From: Chitinophagaceae bacterium
GTDB lineage: Bacteria > Bacteroidota > Bacteroidia > Chitinophagales > Chitinophagaceae
Length of the DNA: 64,000 bases
Direction: 5' to 3'
Assembly: GCA_024707305.1 (NCBI GenBank)
Contig: JANPZZ010000009.1
Location: forward strand, 186,001 to 250,000
The notes below the pieces were generated by a model. It saw only the letters and a list, made by a program, of their open reading frames with translations, had not been told where the DNA came from and did not search any database. The translations under genes and the position numbers were made by a program. This document shows, one piece after another, positions 54,696 through 63,959 of the stretch. Every line of letters starts with the position of its first letter. Position 1 is the stretch's first letter.

Positions 54696-54748
54696 AGGAC
54701 AGGATTGGATGTAGATTAATAACGTAAAGCTAGAGGAAATATTTTAGA

Positions 54749-54912
54749 GATGGATGGGGGGATGGTGGATGGGAGATGGGGGATGGTGGATGGGAGATGG
54801 GGGATGGTGGATGGGAGATCATCGACCATCGGACATCGCACATCGGTCATCGGACATCGGTCATCCGTCATCGACCATCGGTCATCGACCATCGATCTTC
54901 GATCATCGATCA
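54749..54912. repeat. joined GGATGGG and ATCG-type arrays
   Basis: 54749-54815 is a GGATGGG-type array (GGATGGTGGATGGGAGATGG units); at about 54816 it changes to about fourteen CATCGGA/CATCGGT/CATCGAC units on the same strand. As at 22878-23178, the two families sit next to each other. Confidence 0.8.
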
Positions 54913-55080
54913 TCCAATGATCCGCGGTGCTGCAACAACCTCCACGCTGAATAAGCTGATAAAATGATTCAGTTTAAAAAATAATAAACCGATGCTCGCG
55001 AGAAGCGACAACAAGAGGACAAGTCTGCCCATAAAAACCAGGGGCCGACTGCTGGCAACAAAGGGTATAAGGTTGGTCAT
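54910..55080 (-). CDS. small hydrophobic hypothetical protein
   Basis: 56 residues from ATG 55080: MTNLIPFVASSRPLVFMGRL then VLLLSLLASIGLLFF and ISLFSVEVVAAPRI. One or two membrane helices and a basic start. It lies between the truncated-hemoglobin gene and the 53618 gene on the same strand. Its 3' end runs into the ATCG-type array. No family is recognised; a real small membrane protein is plausible. Confidence 0.45.
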   Translation of the reverse strand: MTNLIPFVASSRPLVFMGRLVLLLSLLASIGLLFFKLNHFISLFSVEVVAAPRIIG

Positions 55081-55234
55081 AAGCGGGTATTGGATGAATC
55101 AAAACAGCCGAGCTGTATTACACCCGAAAATCAGGAAAAATTATGCCAGTGCCGCCGGAAAACCAGTCGTTTCGTAGATAAAATCTGTGATCCGCGGAGA
55201 ACTACGGGAAAACCTAACACGGAGGGGGCGCCTA

Positions 55235-55621
55235 TCATCCTCGTAAACTTCCGTCCCCGAGCATTTTAAAGGCCATCAGGTCGGCAATGCCTTTAGCCCG
55301 CTTCCAGGCCAGCGTGGCTTTTTCACCTTCATACAGTTCGTCGAGCGTTTCGCGAAATAATTGCAGCCAACGGTCGAAAAATTCCTTTCGGAATGGCTCT
55401 TTGTTATGAAGCTGATAATGTACATCCATTGCATTGCGACGATACGATGTCGTATCCAACAACATTCCTTCCCAGAAATCAACAATCACTGGAATATGAT
55501 GCTCCCAGTTTGTTTTAGCAATATCATTGAATATATAGCCGATGGTATCATCCAGTTTTACTTTATCATAAAACCGGATGATGAGTTGTTCTATGTCGGC
55601 GCGTGTTGTTATGTCAGGCAT
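55235..55621 (-). CDS. group III truncated hemoglobin
   Basis: 128 residues from ATG 55621 (MPDITTRADIEQLIIRFYDK). The frame is open further upstream across the repeat array, but that part is not coding. Two-on-two globin fold of group III: IPVIVDFWEGMLLDTTSYR, the heme-binding His in NAMDVHYQLH, and FDRWLQLFRETLDELYEG. Such proteins bind O2 or NO and may protect from nitrosative stress. It lies upstream of the small hydrophobic gene on the same strand. Confidence 0.88.
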   Translation of the reverse strand: MPDITTRADIEQLIIRFYDKVKLDDTIGYIFNDIAKTNWEHHIPVIVDFWEGMLLDTTSYRRNAMDVHYQLHNKEPFRKEFFDRWLQLFRETLDELYEGEKATLAWKRAKGIADLMAFKMLGDGSLRG

Positions 55622-55639
55622 AAGAGCGAGTTTAGATGG

Positions 55640-55833
55640 TAGATGACAGATGAGCGATGTCCGTTGACCGATGTCCGATGTCCGATGTCCGATGACCGAT
55701 GTCCGTTGACCGATGTCCGATGTCCGATGAAGTTTAAGGATGCAGGTATACCCATCCTGAAACCTGAAGCTGAGTCTTACCTTCGAAACGAATTTCGAAC
55801 ATCGGACATCGGAGTTCGGAGTTCTGACATCGG
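55640..55833. repeat. ATCG-type inverted repeat element, copy 5
   Basis: Left arm of about twelve GATGTCC/GATGACC/GTTGACC units, core (GAAGTTTAAGGATGCAGG, TATACCCATCCTGAAACC, CTTCGAAACGAATTTCG), right arm CATCGGACATCGG. Fills the space between the 5' end of the hemoglobin gene and the 3' end of clpB; arms read into the clpB stop region. Confidence 0.85.
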
Positions 55834-58431
55834 TCATCGAGCATCATTCCTAAACACCACCATATTATCAAACACATCCACCAACACCGGGCGGGTTTTG
55901 TCGATGTCGCCGGCGAGGATGCGTTTACTTAACTGGTTTACGATTTCTTTCTGTATCAAACGCTTCAATGGACGCGCACCAAATTGCGGATCAAAGCCCT
56001 GGTCGGCGAGAAAACCCAATGCATACTCGCTAAACTCAAGCTGAATTCCGGATGCGGCAACCAGTTTCTTCAATTGCTCCAGTTGAATCTTCACAATTCC
56101 TCTGATTTCTTTCTTTAACAATGGCTGGAACATGATGATCTCATCCACTCTGTTCAAAAACTCAGGGCGGATTGTCTGGCGTAACAAATTCATCACTTCC
56201 ATTTTCGCTTTATCTGTAGCATCTTCCAGGTTGTTTTCATTCACATTCTCAAACGCATCCATGATCAAATGAGAACCAATATTGCTCGTCATGATAATGA
56301 TAGTGTTTTTGAAATTCACCACGCGGCCTTTGTTATCTGTTAATCGGCCATCATCTAAAACCTGCAACAATATGTTCCAGACATCCGGGTGTGCTTTTTC
56401 AATTTCGTCGAACAACACAACACTATATGGTTTACGACGAACCGCTTCTGTAAGTTGTCCACCTTCATCATAACCCACATATCCGGGAGGCGCTCCAACC
56501 AGACGGCTCACAGCATGTTTCTCCTGGTATTCACTCATGTCAATACGTGTCATCATCGATTCGTCATCAAACAAATATTCTGCAAGTGCTTTCGCCAGTT
56601 CTGTTTTACCAACACCAGTGGTTCCGAGGAAAATAAATGAACCAATGGGTTTGCGTGGATCCTGCAGTCCCGCGCGGCTACGACGGATCGCATCCGCAAC
56701 AGCGGTAATGGCCTCATCCTGCCCTACCACACGCTCATGTAAATGATCTTCGAGTTGCAACAGTTTATCACGCTCGCTTTGCATCATTCGCGTAACCGGT
56801 ATACCGGTTGACTTTGCAACACTTTCAGCAATATCCTCCGCATCCACTTCTTCTTTCAACAAACGTTTCTCCGATGTATTGGCCAGTTCAGCTGTGAGCG
56901 TACTTACCTGTGTTTCCTGTTCTTTTATTTTACCGTACCTGATCTCTGCAACTTTTCCATAGTCGCCCTCACGCTCTGCACGTTCAGCCTGTTGTTTCAG
57001 GTTTTCAATTTCCGCCTTGGCAGATTGAATTTTCTCCACCACGTCTTTCTCTTCTTTCCATTTTGCTTTCAATGTATCGCGCTCCACAGAAAGATTCGCA
57101 ATTTCTGTATTTAACTGTTTCAGTTTTGCATCATCGTTTTCACGTTTGATGGCTTCGCGTTCAATTTCCAGCTGACGGATCTGGCGTTCGAGTGTATCCA
57201 GTTCTTCGGGCATGGAGTTCATTTCCAGGCGAAGTTTAGCTGCGCTTTCATCAATCAGGTCAATCGCCTTATCGGGTAAGAAACGATCGGAAATATAACG
57301 GCTTGAAAGTTCAACTGCTGCAATGATTGCTTCGTCCTTGATGCGCACATGGTGGTGCGTTTCATAACGATCTTTCAAACCACGTAATATTGAAATGGCA
57401 TCTTCTACCGATGGTTCATCAATCATTACTTTCTGAAAACGACGCTCAAGTGCTTTATCTTTTTCAAAATACTTTTGGTATTCATTCAAAGTAGTGGCAC
57501 CAACAGCGCGCAGTTCGCCACGAGCCAGTGCCGGTTTCAAAATATTCGCTGCGTCCATGGCTCCTTCTCCACCACCGGCACCTACCAGGGTGTGTATCTC
57601 ATCGATAAAGAGAATGATCTCTCCATCGCTGGTGCTTACTTCTTTTACAACAGCTTTAAGACGTTCTTCAAATTCTCCTTTGTATTTGGCACCTGCAATC
57701 AGCAGACCCATATCCAAAGCATAAATGATTTTACTTTTCAGGTTCTCAGGCACGTCACCATTCACAATACGGTGCGCAATACCTTCCGCAATGGCGGTTT
57801 TACCAACGCCGGGTTCACCCACGAGAATGGGGTTGTTCTTTGTTCTACGCGACAATATATGCAGCGTTCTCCTGATCTCCTCATCACGTCCAATTACAGG
57901 ATCGAGTTTTCCCTGTCGTGCGAGTTCATTCAGGTTTTTTGCATACTTGTTCAGCGCATTGTATTCCTGGCTTTGTGTTTGCGAAGTCACAGTATCTCCT
58001 TTCCGCAATTCTTTAATTGCAGTGACCAGGCCTTTTTCAGTGAGCCCTGCGTTTTTCAGAAGTTTCGCCACTTCATCATTGCCCTGCACAATTGCGAGCA
58101 GTAAATGTTCGGGTGTAATAAATTCATCGTTGAATGTTTTCAATGCAGCACCTGCACGCAATACAACGTTATTGGCATCGCGGCTTATTTGTTGGGCCGC
58201 ATCACCCGATGTTGTGGGAAGGCGGCTCATCAATTCGTCCAGTTTTGTTTCGAGTAAATTGACCGTAACATTATTTTTCTTCAATAAATATTCCACCGGA
58301 GAATCTTCCTGCTCCAGCAACGCTTTCAGGATATGTTCCGTCTCAATATTCACATGGCGGCCATTAAAGGCAGCCTGCTGTGCCGATTGGAAAGCTTCGG
58401 CAGCCTTAATGGTAAAATTTCCGAGGTTCAT
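55834..58431 (-). CDS. clpB: ATP-dependent chaperone ClpB
   Basis: 865 residues, intact, the longest uninterrupted gene in the window. ClpB is a hexameric AAA+ disaggregase working with DnaK. N-terminal double Clp-N domain ([20 protein letters not shown]), NBD1 with Walker A GEPGVGKT near residue 205 and Walker [12 protein letters not shown], the long coiled-coil middle domain (about 400-530, [20 protein letters not shown]), NBD2 with GTTGVGKT near 605 and [10 protein letters not shown], and the small C-terminal domain ending [10 protein letters not shown]. With htpG it represents the heat-shock set here. The 3' end touches a repeat element. Confidence 0.97.
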   Translation of the reverse strand: MNLGNFTIKAAEAFQSAQQAAFNGRHVNIETEHILKALLEQEDSPVEYLLKKNNVTVNLLETKLDELMSRLPTTSGDAAQQISRDANNVVLRAGAALKTFNDEFITPEHLLLAIVQGNDEVAKLLKNAGLTEKGLVTAIKELRKGDTVTSQTQSQEYNALNKYAKNLNELARQGKLDPVIGRDEEIRRTLHILSRRTKNNPILVGEPGVGKTAIAEGIAHRIVNGDVPENLKSKIIYALDMGLLIAGAKYKGEFEERLKAVVKEVSTSDGEIILFIDEIHTLVGAGGGEGAMDAANILKPALARGELRAVGATTLNEYQKYFEKDKALERRFQKVMIDEPSVEDAISILRGLKDRYETHHHVRIKDEAIIAAVELSSRYISDRFLPDKAIDLIDESAAKLRLEMNSMPEELDTLERQIRQLEIEREAIKRENDDAKLKQLNTEIANLSVERDTLKAKWKEEKDVVEKIQSAKAEIENLKQQAERAEREGDYGKVAEIRYGKIKEQETQVSTLTAELANTSEKRLLKEEVDAEDIAESVAKSTGIPVTRMMQSERDKLLQLEDHLHERVVGQDEAITAVADAIRRSRAGLQDPRKPIGSFIFLGTTGVGKTELAKALAEYLFDDESMMTRIDMSEYQEKHAVSRLVGAPPGYVGYDEGGQLTEAVRRKPYSVVLFDEIEKAHPDVWNILLQVLDDGRLTDNKGRVVNFKNTIIIMTSNIGSHLIMDAFENVNENNLEDATDKAKMEVMNLLRQTIRPEFLNRVDEIIMFQPLLKKEIRGIVKIQLEQLKKLVAASGIQLEFSEYALGFLADQGFDPQFGARPLKRLIQKEIVNQLSKRILAGDIDKTRPVLVDVFDNMVVFRNDAR

Positions 58432-58508
58432 AATTATTTTAATTTATTTTTATTCAGATTGTATAACCCAATCCACAAAACATAATCCAAGCCGCCAAAC
58501 CCGAAACT

Positions 58509-59546
58509 ATGTCACTAAATTTCACCAAAATCTGCCTGAAATGCAGTCTCATTGCGATTTTCCTGCTATTGTTGCAGCCCGCCCAAAGCCAGGCAGACTG
58601 GTCGGCAGTTGATAATTTTCTGCAAACCAAACAAAAAGAACTCGGTAAGGATTTCGTGCTTGCCATCTGGAAGAAAGGCGACACCGTGGTTTATAAGAAA
58701 GAAACAGGCCAGTTTAACAGCAAAACCCAGGCACCGGTTTCTTATGTGAGCCAGCTTTTTACCTCAGCGCTGGTGCTCAAACTGGTAGACGAAGGACTGG
58801 TGACGATGGATGACAAAGTGAGTACTTATATCCCGGAATTTGGCCGTTATGCAAAGAATTATATTACGCTACGTACCTGTCTTTCCCACACAACCGGTGT
58901 GAGCCAGCCGGAAAAATTCATGAACAAAGGAAACCGCTGGAAACCCAACAGCTCACTTGAAGAAGAAGTAAATATTTATGCGCGAAAAGAAATCCGTCGC
59001 AACCCAACCGAAGATTTTTGGTATGGAAATATGGGAATGAATACCGCAGGAAGGGTGCTGGAAGTAGCGAGCAAAAAAAGATTTGATGTATTAATTAAAC
59101 AAAAACTCTTTACACCGCTGACCATGCGTCGAACCAGCTTCACCACTCCCGATGGAAGCCCGGTTGAACCATCGGCAAGCGCGGTAACCACGGTGGATGA
59201 TTACATGAAGTTTATTGCTATGTTATTGAACAATGGCAGCTACGGCGGAAAACAAATCCTCAGCGAAGAATCGGTTGACCTGCTTCGCCAGGTGGTTGCA
59301 CGAAAAGATATCATGAAGTTTCGCCCCGATGTAATGAAACCATTCGATTACGCACTCGGCGCATGGGTACTTGAAGAAAAAGATAATAAAGCTGGCGTGA
59401 TTGCATGCCCGGGATGGGAAGGCGCGTTTACTGTTATCAATTGGGAAAAGGGTTATGGATTTATCATTGTTCCAAAAGAAAAACTGGATAATGAAAAAAC
59501 AGAACTTTACTTACAGTTGAATGACCTAATCTCAGATACCTTTTAA
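58509..59546 (+). CDS. secreted beta-lactamase-fold serine-hydrolase homologue lacking SxxK
   Basis: 345 residues with signal peptide (MSLNFTKICLKCSLIAIFLL). Beta-lactamase/PBP-type (class C-like) fold: YVSQLFTSALVLKLVDEGLV, then TLRTCLSHTTGV, the YxN-type motif in EDFWYGNMGMNTAGRVLEVA and GGKQILSEESVDLL. In active members the first motif reads S-V-S-K-x-F-T; here it is Y-V-S-Q-L-F-T, so both the catalytic Ser and Lys are replaced. The rest of the fold and the Tyr-Asn motif are kept. It is probably not a hydrolase. The C-terminal part is compact, with an unusual ALGAWVLEEKD segment. Confidence 0.82.
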   Translation: MSLNFTKICLKCSLIAIFLLLLQPAQSQADWSAVDNFLQTKQKELGKDFVLAIWKKGDTVVYKKETGQFNSKTQAPVSYVSQLFTSALVLKLVDEGLVTMDDKVSTYIPEFGRYAKNYITLRTCLSHTTGVSQPEKFMNKGNRWKPNSSLEEEVNIYARKEIRRNPTEDFWYGNMGMNTAGRVLEVASKKRFDVLIKQKLFTPLTMRRTSFTTPDGSPVEPSASAVTTVDDYMKFIAMLLNNGSYGGKQILSEESVDLLRQVVARKDIMKFRPDVMKPFDYALGAWVLEEKDNKAGVIACPGWEGAFTVINWEKGYGFIIVPKEKLDNEKTELYLQLNDLISDTF

Positions 59547-59559
59547 CTAGCCCGGGAGT

Positions 59560-59828
59560 TGGGAAAAATGTGGCAATGGGGTAATGTGCAAATATGGAAA
59601 TGTGCAAATGTGAAAATGGAAGAGCGATTCAAGTGCGTGCAAAATGTGGTAGTGTGGCAATATGTAAATGTGGAAATGTGATAGTTGACTCAGTAATTCT
59701 CACTCAATGATAAAATCTACGTGGCAAATTTTTATTGTCACATTTCCACATCTACACATTGTCACATTTCCACATTTCCACATCTACACATTGTCACATT
59801 TCCACATTTCCACATTTACACATTTACT
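59560..59828. repeat. GGAAATGTGC / CACATTTCC arrays in inverted orientation
   Basis: Left side (59563-59690): GTGGCAATG, TGTGCAAATATGGAAATG units. Right side (59735-59828): about ten CACATTTCCACATC/CACATTTACACATT units. The two sides are complementary across about 45 unique bases. It lies at the convergent ends of the serine-hydrolase-like and transglutaminase-like genes. Confidence 0.8.
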
Positions 59829-61779
59829 AAAATCCGCGTTTTTCTCCTGCCGCGTTCTCGTCTTTTACCAGCACAATCCTGTTGCGGTCGGCCTTGTAAA
59901 TGGCAGACTGGAAGTCTACCAGTTCTTTATAATGCTCGGCCGAATAGCGGCCTTCATTGCTTACGATCTTGCGATAGTATTTAATTTCATTTCCTTCAAT
60001 GGATACATCATTCTGATATTCTCCAAAGCGGCTGGTAATTTTTGTTGCTTTCGGCATCGACTCAGCTTTGAATCCGGCAGGCAATGCAATCACAATCGTA
60101 TCGATATCCGTATATGCGCCACGCAACTCAACCGGGTACTTACGTACGTTGTCGGCTGAAAGCTTGCGGCCATCGCGACTCATAATATTTGGAACCAGGA
60201 ACAGCCTCTTACCGGTAATGCTCGCATAACTGCGCACACTCACTTTCAGCGACTCTTCAATCTCCGGAATACGCTTCTTTGTTTCTTTATGTTTAAAATC
60301 GGCAACCTCGTATGTTGGAAAATCTAATTCTTCGTCGAGGTATTCTTTTAAATTTTCTTTAGTGGAATGATCAATCAGCGCTTTAATGCGCTCCTGTTGC
60401 GTGCCGGTGTAACGTGTTTTTACATCGAGTTCTATTGTTCCATCCATTTCAAGTTTGGCATGAATGATTCGGATTTGCTTATTGTCGTCAACGCCATATA
60501 CCGGAGTTTTCACCAGTTTACCGCCCTTCTCATCCACTACGAGTGCGTGCCGGTTTCCGGTAAAACTTCCCATATAACCGCAGGCTTCAAACTGATCAGT
60601 GCACTCAAGCCAGATTGTATCTTTTGGCATCGGAACACAGAGCACTGCATGGTTGAATTGTGAGGACGGAAAATCTGTAAAAATATCTTCGCGGTAACGG
60701 CCAGCGCCAATTACGGCATATAAACTGGGAATGCCCGCCTCTTTCAACAATGAATACATATAGTTTGTAAGCGCCTTACAATCTCCATATTTTCTGTCTG
60801 CAACGTATTTCGCATCAAAAGGCTGCCAGCCTCCTATTCCCAATTGTATACTGATATATCTTGTGTTGGCCTGCAGGTATTCATAAAGCAGCCTCACTTT
60901 TTCATAGGTATCCGATACACCCGCAGTTAATTGTTGTACTTTTTGTTTAACAATATCTGGCAATTGATCACGTCCTTCTTTTAATGTATAAATAAATTTA
61001 CCGAGGTCCTGCCAGGTGGACATATTGCCTTTATAATTCTGCATTTCAAATGCGGTGGGACCAAACAAAACCAATGGTGCAATTTGTCGCATACCGGGAG
61101 AAAAAGGCTCGCGTGAAATAGCCGGAAGGTTTTTCACTTCCCAGGTATAAGACTTTAAACCTTTTTCACGCTTCACTGCCGGCTCACTGGCAAACTGGTA
61201 AGCTTTATACCTGAAATCGTATTCTTCAGGACAGGTGAATGTATAACTGCTTTGCTGCACTGCGAGATATTCACGCGATTGCGGAAACCACTCCGGATAA
61301 AACATGGTGCCATTATACTTAACTTCTACTTCATACTCTACTGTGTAAGGATAATCTTTGTGGTAGAAGTCGTGCACTTTTACACGGTTATCATCCATCA
61401 GGCTTATTCCATCTACGCCTGAATGATCCTGTATATCTTTATTTCTTACTTTCTTCAGCTGCTTTCCCGAAGCATCGTAAAGCGTACCTGAGATATCCTT
61501 TATCTCAAAGAACTTATCGTAGTACACCACAAGATTTGAATACCGGTCACCGGCAGCATTTAAAATAGTAAGCGCATACCTGTGTTTAAAAACTGCTTCG
61601 CCTGGTTTCTTTAGATTGAATTCATAAGCTTCCATCCTGCGAACCGTATTCGCGTCTTTCACCAGTTCCTTTGGCAAAAACATCACGGAATACAGGAGGT
61701 TGTCGTTTGCCTCAGACTCATGTGCAATGAACAGGAAACCCAGTAGTATCGTTAATAATTTCATCCGATAAGATTTCAT
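59827..61779 (-). CDS. DUF3857/transglutaminase-like secreted protein, active-site residues present
   Basis: 650 residues from ATG 61779 (alternative 61764). Signal peptide MKLLTILLGFLFIAHESEA. An N-terminal DUF3857 beta-sandwich, the transglutaminase-like core with Cys in YGDCKALTNYMYSLL, His in SSQFNHAVLCVPM and Asp in WLECTDQFEACG, and a C-terminal DUF3858-like part. These proteins are frequent in Bacteroidetes; with the full Cys-His-Asp triad this one may be a peptidase or transferase in the periplasm. It follows the second DUF3857 gene with an 8-bp gap, so they are cotranscribed. Confidence 0.9.
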   Translation of the reverse strand: MKSYRMKLLTILLGFLFIAHESEANDNLLYSVMFLPKELVKDANTVRRMEAYEFNLKKPGEAVFKHRYALTILNAAGDRYSNLVVYYDKFFEIKDISGTLYDASGKQLKKVRNKDIQDHSGVDGISLMDDNRVKVHDFYHKDYPYTVEYEVEVKYNGTMFYPEWFPQSREYLAVQQSSYTFTCPEEYDFRYKAYQFASEPAVKREKGLKSYTWEVKNLPAISREPFSPGMRQIAPLVLFGPTAFEMQNYKGNMSTWQDLGKFIYTLKEGRDQLPDIVKQKVQQLTAGVSDTYEKVRLLYEYLQANTRYISIQLGIGGWQPFDAKYVADRKYGDCKALTNYMYSLLKEAGIPSLYAVIGAGRYREDIFTDFPSSQFNHAVLCVPMPKDTIWLECTDQFEACGYMGSFTGNRHALVVDEKGGKLVKTPVYGVDDNKQIRIIHAKLEMDGTIELDVKTRYTGTQQERIKALIDHSTKENLKEYLDEELDFPTYEVADFKHKETKKRIPEIEESLKVSVRSYASITGKRLFLVPNIMSRDGRKLSADNVRKYPVELRGAYTDIDTIVIALPAGFKAESMPKATKITSRFGEYQNDVSIEGNEIKYYRKIVSNEGRYSAEHYKELVDFQSAIYKADRNRIVLVKDENAAGEKRGF

Positions 61780-61786
61780 AGGACAA

Positions 61787-63794
61787 CTATTTTTTTCGGA
61801 AGACGATTTGTTCACTTTGTTTTTCTACCACCAACGCAAAAAATTCACGCAGCATTTCATATTCTTCAGGCAGGAAATAACTTCGTGACATGCGTAAACG
61901 CGTGCGCATCGACAACACGCCATTATTTTCAGATAACAGGTATTCGAAATAGCCATCATCATTCTCATTCAACTTCATTCTGATTTGTTTTGGCAATTCA
62001 TCAATTTCATAACCTGTTGGGACATCCATGCGCAGCAAATAAGTTTCATCAAAAGTATAAGGCATTTCTACCGGGTAGAAACGATTGGCTGCCTTGAATG
62101 GATTTTCTTTTCCAGGCTTCATTCAACATGGGGTTGAAATAAATGATATCTTCTTCTGATTCCGGAATTGAAAAATTATACTGCAATTTCACTGGCATCT
62201 CTAGGAGTTCGAGTGAATCAACCACCGGATCTGCAACCTGAAATTCAGAAGGGAGTGATTTCTGTACTTCCGACATGTAATCTTTCAGACCCGATCCACG
62301 AATTTTGCGACGGAGAACAGCCGATTCATAATATCCGGGTGTTTTCTGCACCGCTCCTAACATTCCACCCTTCTCATCATTCACCATTAATACGGATGTC
62401 AGTTTGCTTTCCTGCAAAGCATCTGATGTCAATTCAAGTGGTGTTGCAGCAGCATCGATGATACGTGCATGACCGTTATAACACTCCGGGCTTAAGAATC
62501 CAAAGCCAAGGTTTTGATTGGTTGCGTCGAGTAAATATTCTTTATCATCAACAACAATCCGGGAAATAGTATAATTGAAACGATCAATCAATGGATACAT
62601 CGCATACGTATAGCCATGCGATTTGGTACTCAGGATTACAGGATCCGCGAAGATGCCTGCATAACGCATCATTGCGGTAAGGAGTAGATTAATTTCTCCG
62701 ACCGCTCCACGTTTGGTGCGGCCAATTGTGCGGATATTTTCATTTGCATAAAGGCCGGCAGAACTGGTACAGGTAAAGTTTTTCTGTACATAAGTAAATA
62801 TCCTTTTTGCAACTGCCAGTTGACCACCACCCTCTTTAATAATCGGATCAATCATATCACCGATCCAACCATTGTTTTTACCCAGGTCGCCGCCGAAATA
62901 AGACTCCTCACGCAATCGCTTGGCCATTGCCTGCCAGTCGCCCATCACGTTGCGGTATTGTAAAGGTTCTTTGTATTCCGACAGTTGAAACTGAATTTGG
63001 GAAATATGGTTTGCAATAGAAGAAGTGAAACTTTCTTCTTTTAATACCGGTACATCTTTCATTACCCATCGGTGTGTTGTAACACCCGAGGTGAAGGTAT
63101 ATCTTTCTGAGGCACTGGTTCCACCGCTGGATATAACAGTAAAATTCCCGTGACTGTCTTTTTTGTCTTTAATATGCGGGGCGATGTATCCCTGCATCAG
63201 GAATACATAAGAGATAAATTGCGGAATGCTCACGCTGTATTCGCTCCACAACGCAGGATGTTCACCCTGGAAGATCCAGGGCTGCAGGTTAAATAAAAAG
63301 TCGGATTTAATTTTGTACTGGTATTCGATAATCGATCCTTCTTTTACATTCGGCAATGTGAATTTGCGCAAAACCCGGTTCTTGCTGAGCTTATCTTTGA
63401 ACACGCCTTTTTTCGCGTCGAGCTTTGTTTCTACTACTTTTCCATTCTCGAGATTATATGTATAAGCTTTCAATCCTGATAGTTCTTCTTCCTGATCTCC
63501 ATTTGAATATAGGGAAATTGTAACCGTACTTACATCCAGTGCAGATTTATTCAGGATATGTATTCGTTTGAAATGCACATGCTCCCAGGAAAACCAGCCT
63601 TTTGAGTTGCCCACAATTGCCGTTTCGCCAATATCAGCAATCACCACTGCAGCGGCTGAGCTGTCGATGGCGTAAACAGTTTGTTTAAAATCGTCGGCTT
63701 TAACATTGCCGAACTTTACATTTGTTTTATCCTGCGCAAATGCAGAAGAGCTTGCCTGTAACAGGCAAAGAAGGAAGATAAGGTAGGTTCGCAT
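61787..63794 (-). CDS. DUF3857/transglutaminase-like paralogue without catalytic Cys, one frameshift
   Basis: About 669 residues joined. Signal peptide MRTYLIFLLCLLQASSSAFA. DUF3857 part (FSWEHVHFKRIHILNKSALD ... NVKEGSIIEYQYKIKSDFLF), then the core in which the usual GDC motif reads KRGAVGEINLLLTAMMRYAG, so the catalytic Cys is replaced; the following Asp/His region (YLLDATNQNLGFGF) is partly kept. The break is in the A4 run (plus-strand T 62108-62111); three A give NEAWKENPFKAANRFYP. Cotranscribed with the intact paralogue downstream. A catalytic and a non-catalytic partner could form one complex; that is inference. Confidence 0.88.
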
Positions 63795-63959
63795 GGAGTG
63801 GTGGTGGTTTAATGATTAATGAACCAGTTTTACGTAGGTGGCTTTCGAAATTATTCAGATCAGGGGCGGAAGGAAATTTCCTGTCTATCTTTCGTATTGA
63901 ATATTTTCGTCAGGTCTCTTTCTGAAATTTACTGAAAACCGTAAACGATCGACTGATTA

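Noticed and set aside
55622-55837. Longer truncated-hemoglobin protein with an extra 72 N-terminal residues
   Set aside because: The extension is translated ATCG-type repeat; the globin fold starts at MPDITTRADIEQ.
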